Shown here one piece after another: positions 5,983 to 6,627 of a stretch of 6,627 nt of DNA. Source of the DNA: Candidatus Methanomethylophilaceae archaeon. Lineage in GTDB: Archaea; Thermoplasmatota; Thermoplasmata; Methanomassiliicoccales; Methanomethylophilaceae. The notes under the pieces were generated by a model. It had not been told where the DNA came from. It made no database searches and worked only from the letters and a program-made list of their open reading frames with translations. The DNA lies in NCBI GenBank assembly GCA_017395275.1, contig JAFPVN010000077.1, positions 1 through 6,627 of the forward strand. The letters are read 5' to 3'. Numbering within the stretch: position 1 is the first letter of the stretch; each line of letters begins with the position of its first letter. The translations under genes and the position numbers were made by a program.

Positions 5983-5994
5983 CCTCCGCGGAGG
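5983..5994. repeat. 12 bp perfect palindrome after the DUF1848 gene
   Basis: CCTCCGCGGAGG begins 1 bp after the DUF1848 stop. It reads the same on both strands. As RNA it could form only a 4 bp stem with a 4 nt loop, and no T-run follows, so it is weak as a terminator. It lies 16 bp before the TATA box of the methyltransferase gene, so an operator role is possible. It may also be chance in GC-rich DNA. Confidence 0.3.
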
Positions 5995-6010
5995 TTCCAA
6001 TCCGCCCCCG

Positions 6011-6018
6011 TTATATAT
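6011..6018 (+). promoter_or_regulatory. TATA box for the UbiE-type methyltransferase gene
   Basis: TTATATAT stands out in GC-rich DNA, 37 nt before the ATG at 6056. With usual archaeal spacing, transcription would start near 6038-6041, leaving a leader of about 15-18 nt that contains the AGGTG site. This is the clearest promoter in the window. Confidence 0.7.
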
Positions 6019-6043
6019 GCGTACGGGGATTCGCTCCAAAAGC

Positions 6044-6048
6044 AGGTG
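6044..6048 (+). promoter_or_regulatory. Shine-Dalgarno site for the methyltransferase
   Basis: AGGTG lies 7 nt before ATG 6056 and matches the archaeal consensus GGAGGTGATC. It fixes the start and contrasts with the apparently leaderless genes nearby. Confidence 0.6.
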
Positions 6049-6055
6049 TGTCCAG

Positions 6056-6627
6056 ATGTCGGAGGAACTCAAAGGCAATCAGTTCGAGGGCAAGGAAACG
6101 TACGTGAAGGATGTCTTCGAGGAGATCGCCGAGTACTACGACAAGATGAACGGGATCATGTCCATGGGCATGGTCAAGCGCTGGCACAAGTTCATGTTCA
6201 AGAAGGCCGGCGACATCACCGGCAAGAAGGTCTGCGACGTGGGCTGCGGTACCGGCGAGATCTCCTTCATGGCCGCGCGCAGGGCTGGCCCCGACGGAGA
6301 GGTCATCGGAGTGGACATCACCCCCGGCATGCTGGAGATGGCCAAGAGGAAGATGGCCGAGATGGACGACCTCCCCAAGCCCGTGGACTTCCGCGTCGGC
6401 GACGCGCTCGCCATGGAGTTCGAGGACGACACCTTCGATCTGGTCACGTCGGGATACATGCTCAGGAACGTCACCAACATCGAGCAGGCGGTCTCCGAGA
6501 TGTACAGGGTGCTGAAGCCCGGAGCGAAGGTCGTCGTCGCCGAGCTGGCCAAGCCCAAGAACCGCATACTGCGCTTCGGCTACAACATCTACGTATTCCA
6601 CATCGTGCCCTTCTTCGGAAGGAGGTA
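6056..6627 (+). CDS. UbiE/MenG-type SAM-dependent methyltransferase (3' end outside window)
   Basis: The first 190 residues of a class I SAM methyltransferase of the UbiE/COQ5/MenG type are present; full members are about 230-250 residues, so the end lies off the right edge. The family C-methylates the ring of demethylmenaquinone or the ubiquinone precursor. Visible family motifs are YVKDVFEEIAEYYDKMN (16-32) followed by SMG, motif I DVGCGTG (61-67), acidic Asp87 in GVDIT that would bind the SAM ribose, GDAL (115-118), the family's LRNVTNIEQA (136-145), RVLKPGAKVVVAELAKP (151-167), and YNIYVFHIVPFFGR (176-189). The start is set by an AGGTG site 7 nt upstream, with a TATA box behind it, so the gene is transcribed alone or heads an operon. 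The quinone assignment is by family; if this is a methanogen without menaquinone, the acceptor may be another lipid or ring compound. Confidence 0.88.
   Translation, partial: MSEELKGNQFEGKETYVKDVFEEIAEYYDKMNGIMSMGMVKRWHKFMFKKAGDITGKKVCDVGCGTGEISFMAARRAGPDGEVIGVDITPGMLEMAKRKMAEMDDLPKPVDFRVGDALAMEFEDDTFDLVTSGYMLRNVTNIEQAVSEMYRVLKPGAKVVVAELAKPKNRILRFGYNIYVFHIVPFFGRR

Noticed and set aside
1..6627. tRNA, rRNA, CRISPR, insertion sequence, attachment site or replication origin
   Set aside because: The window is almost wholly coding, and the gaps (20, 2, 46 and 74 bp) are too short. I saw no direct repeat series, transposase or cloverleaf pattern.

Overview
This 6.6 kb window is densely coding, rich in G and C, and most likely archaeal. 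It reads as chromosome from a Thermoplasmatota-type euryarchaeon, possibly a Methanomassiliicoccales-like methanogen. The evidence is the archaeal-type endonuclease III, the HypA/HypD hydrogenase maturation genes, TATA-like boxes at archaeal spacing, starts that look leaderless, and heavy use of AGG for arginine. The lineage is an inference: no rRNA or other marker is present.

Positions 1-2293 hold the 3' end of a FolC-type (Mur ligase family) gene, then endonuclease III (nth), then a complete second FolC-type gene. All are on the + strand with overlapping ends, so they look like one translationally coupled operon. The two FolC proteins are paralogs, about 47% identical over the shared C-terminal part by hand alignment. 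Both carry the same unusual substitution in an ATP-site motif.

Positions 2287-4339 hold hypA, hypD and an unrecognised 188-residue gene, all + strand and nearly contiguous. A TATA-like box lies across the end of folC and is spaced to start hypA as a leaderless message. HypA (nickel delivery) and HypD (Fe(CN)2CO scaffold) imply that the organism makes a [NiFe]-hydrogenase. The third gene weakly resembles the DUF6884/YaaA-like group.

Positions 4340-5981 hold a convergent AlkD-like DNA alkylation repair gene (- strand) and, divergent from it, a DUF1848 protein with a C-terminal radical-SAM-like cysteine motif. Their starts are 46 bp apart, and a TATA-like hexamer sits exactly midway, so one short element may drive two leaderless transcripts. 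The AlkD stop directly abuts the stop of the hypothetical gene.

Positions 5982-6055 are a 74 bp intergenic region with a 12 bp palindrome, a clear TATA box and a Shine-Dalgarno site. They precede a UbiE/MenG-type methyltransferase that runs off the right edge. There are no RNA genes, mobile elements, CRISPR arrays or long non-coding stretches. I see no clear new multi-gene system. The best leads are the gene after hypD, the paired divergent FolC-type ligases, and the divergent AlkD/DUF1848 pair.
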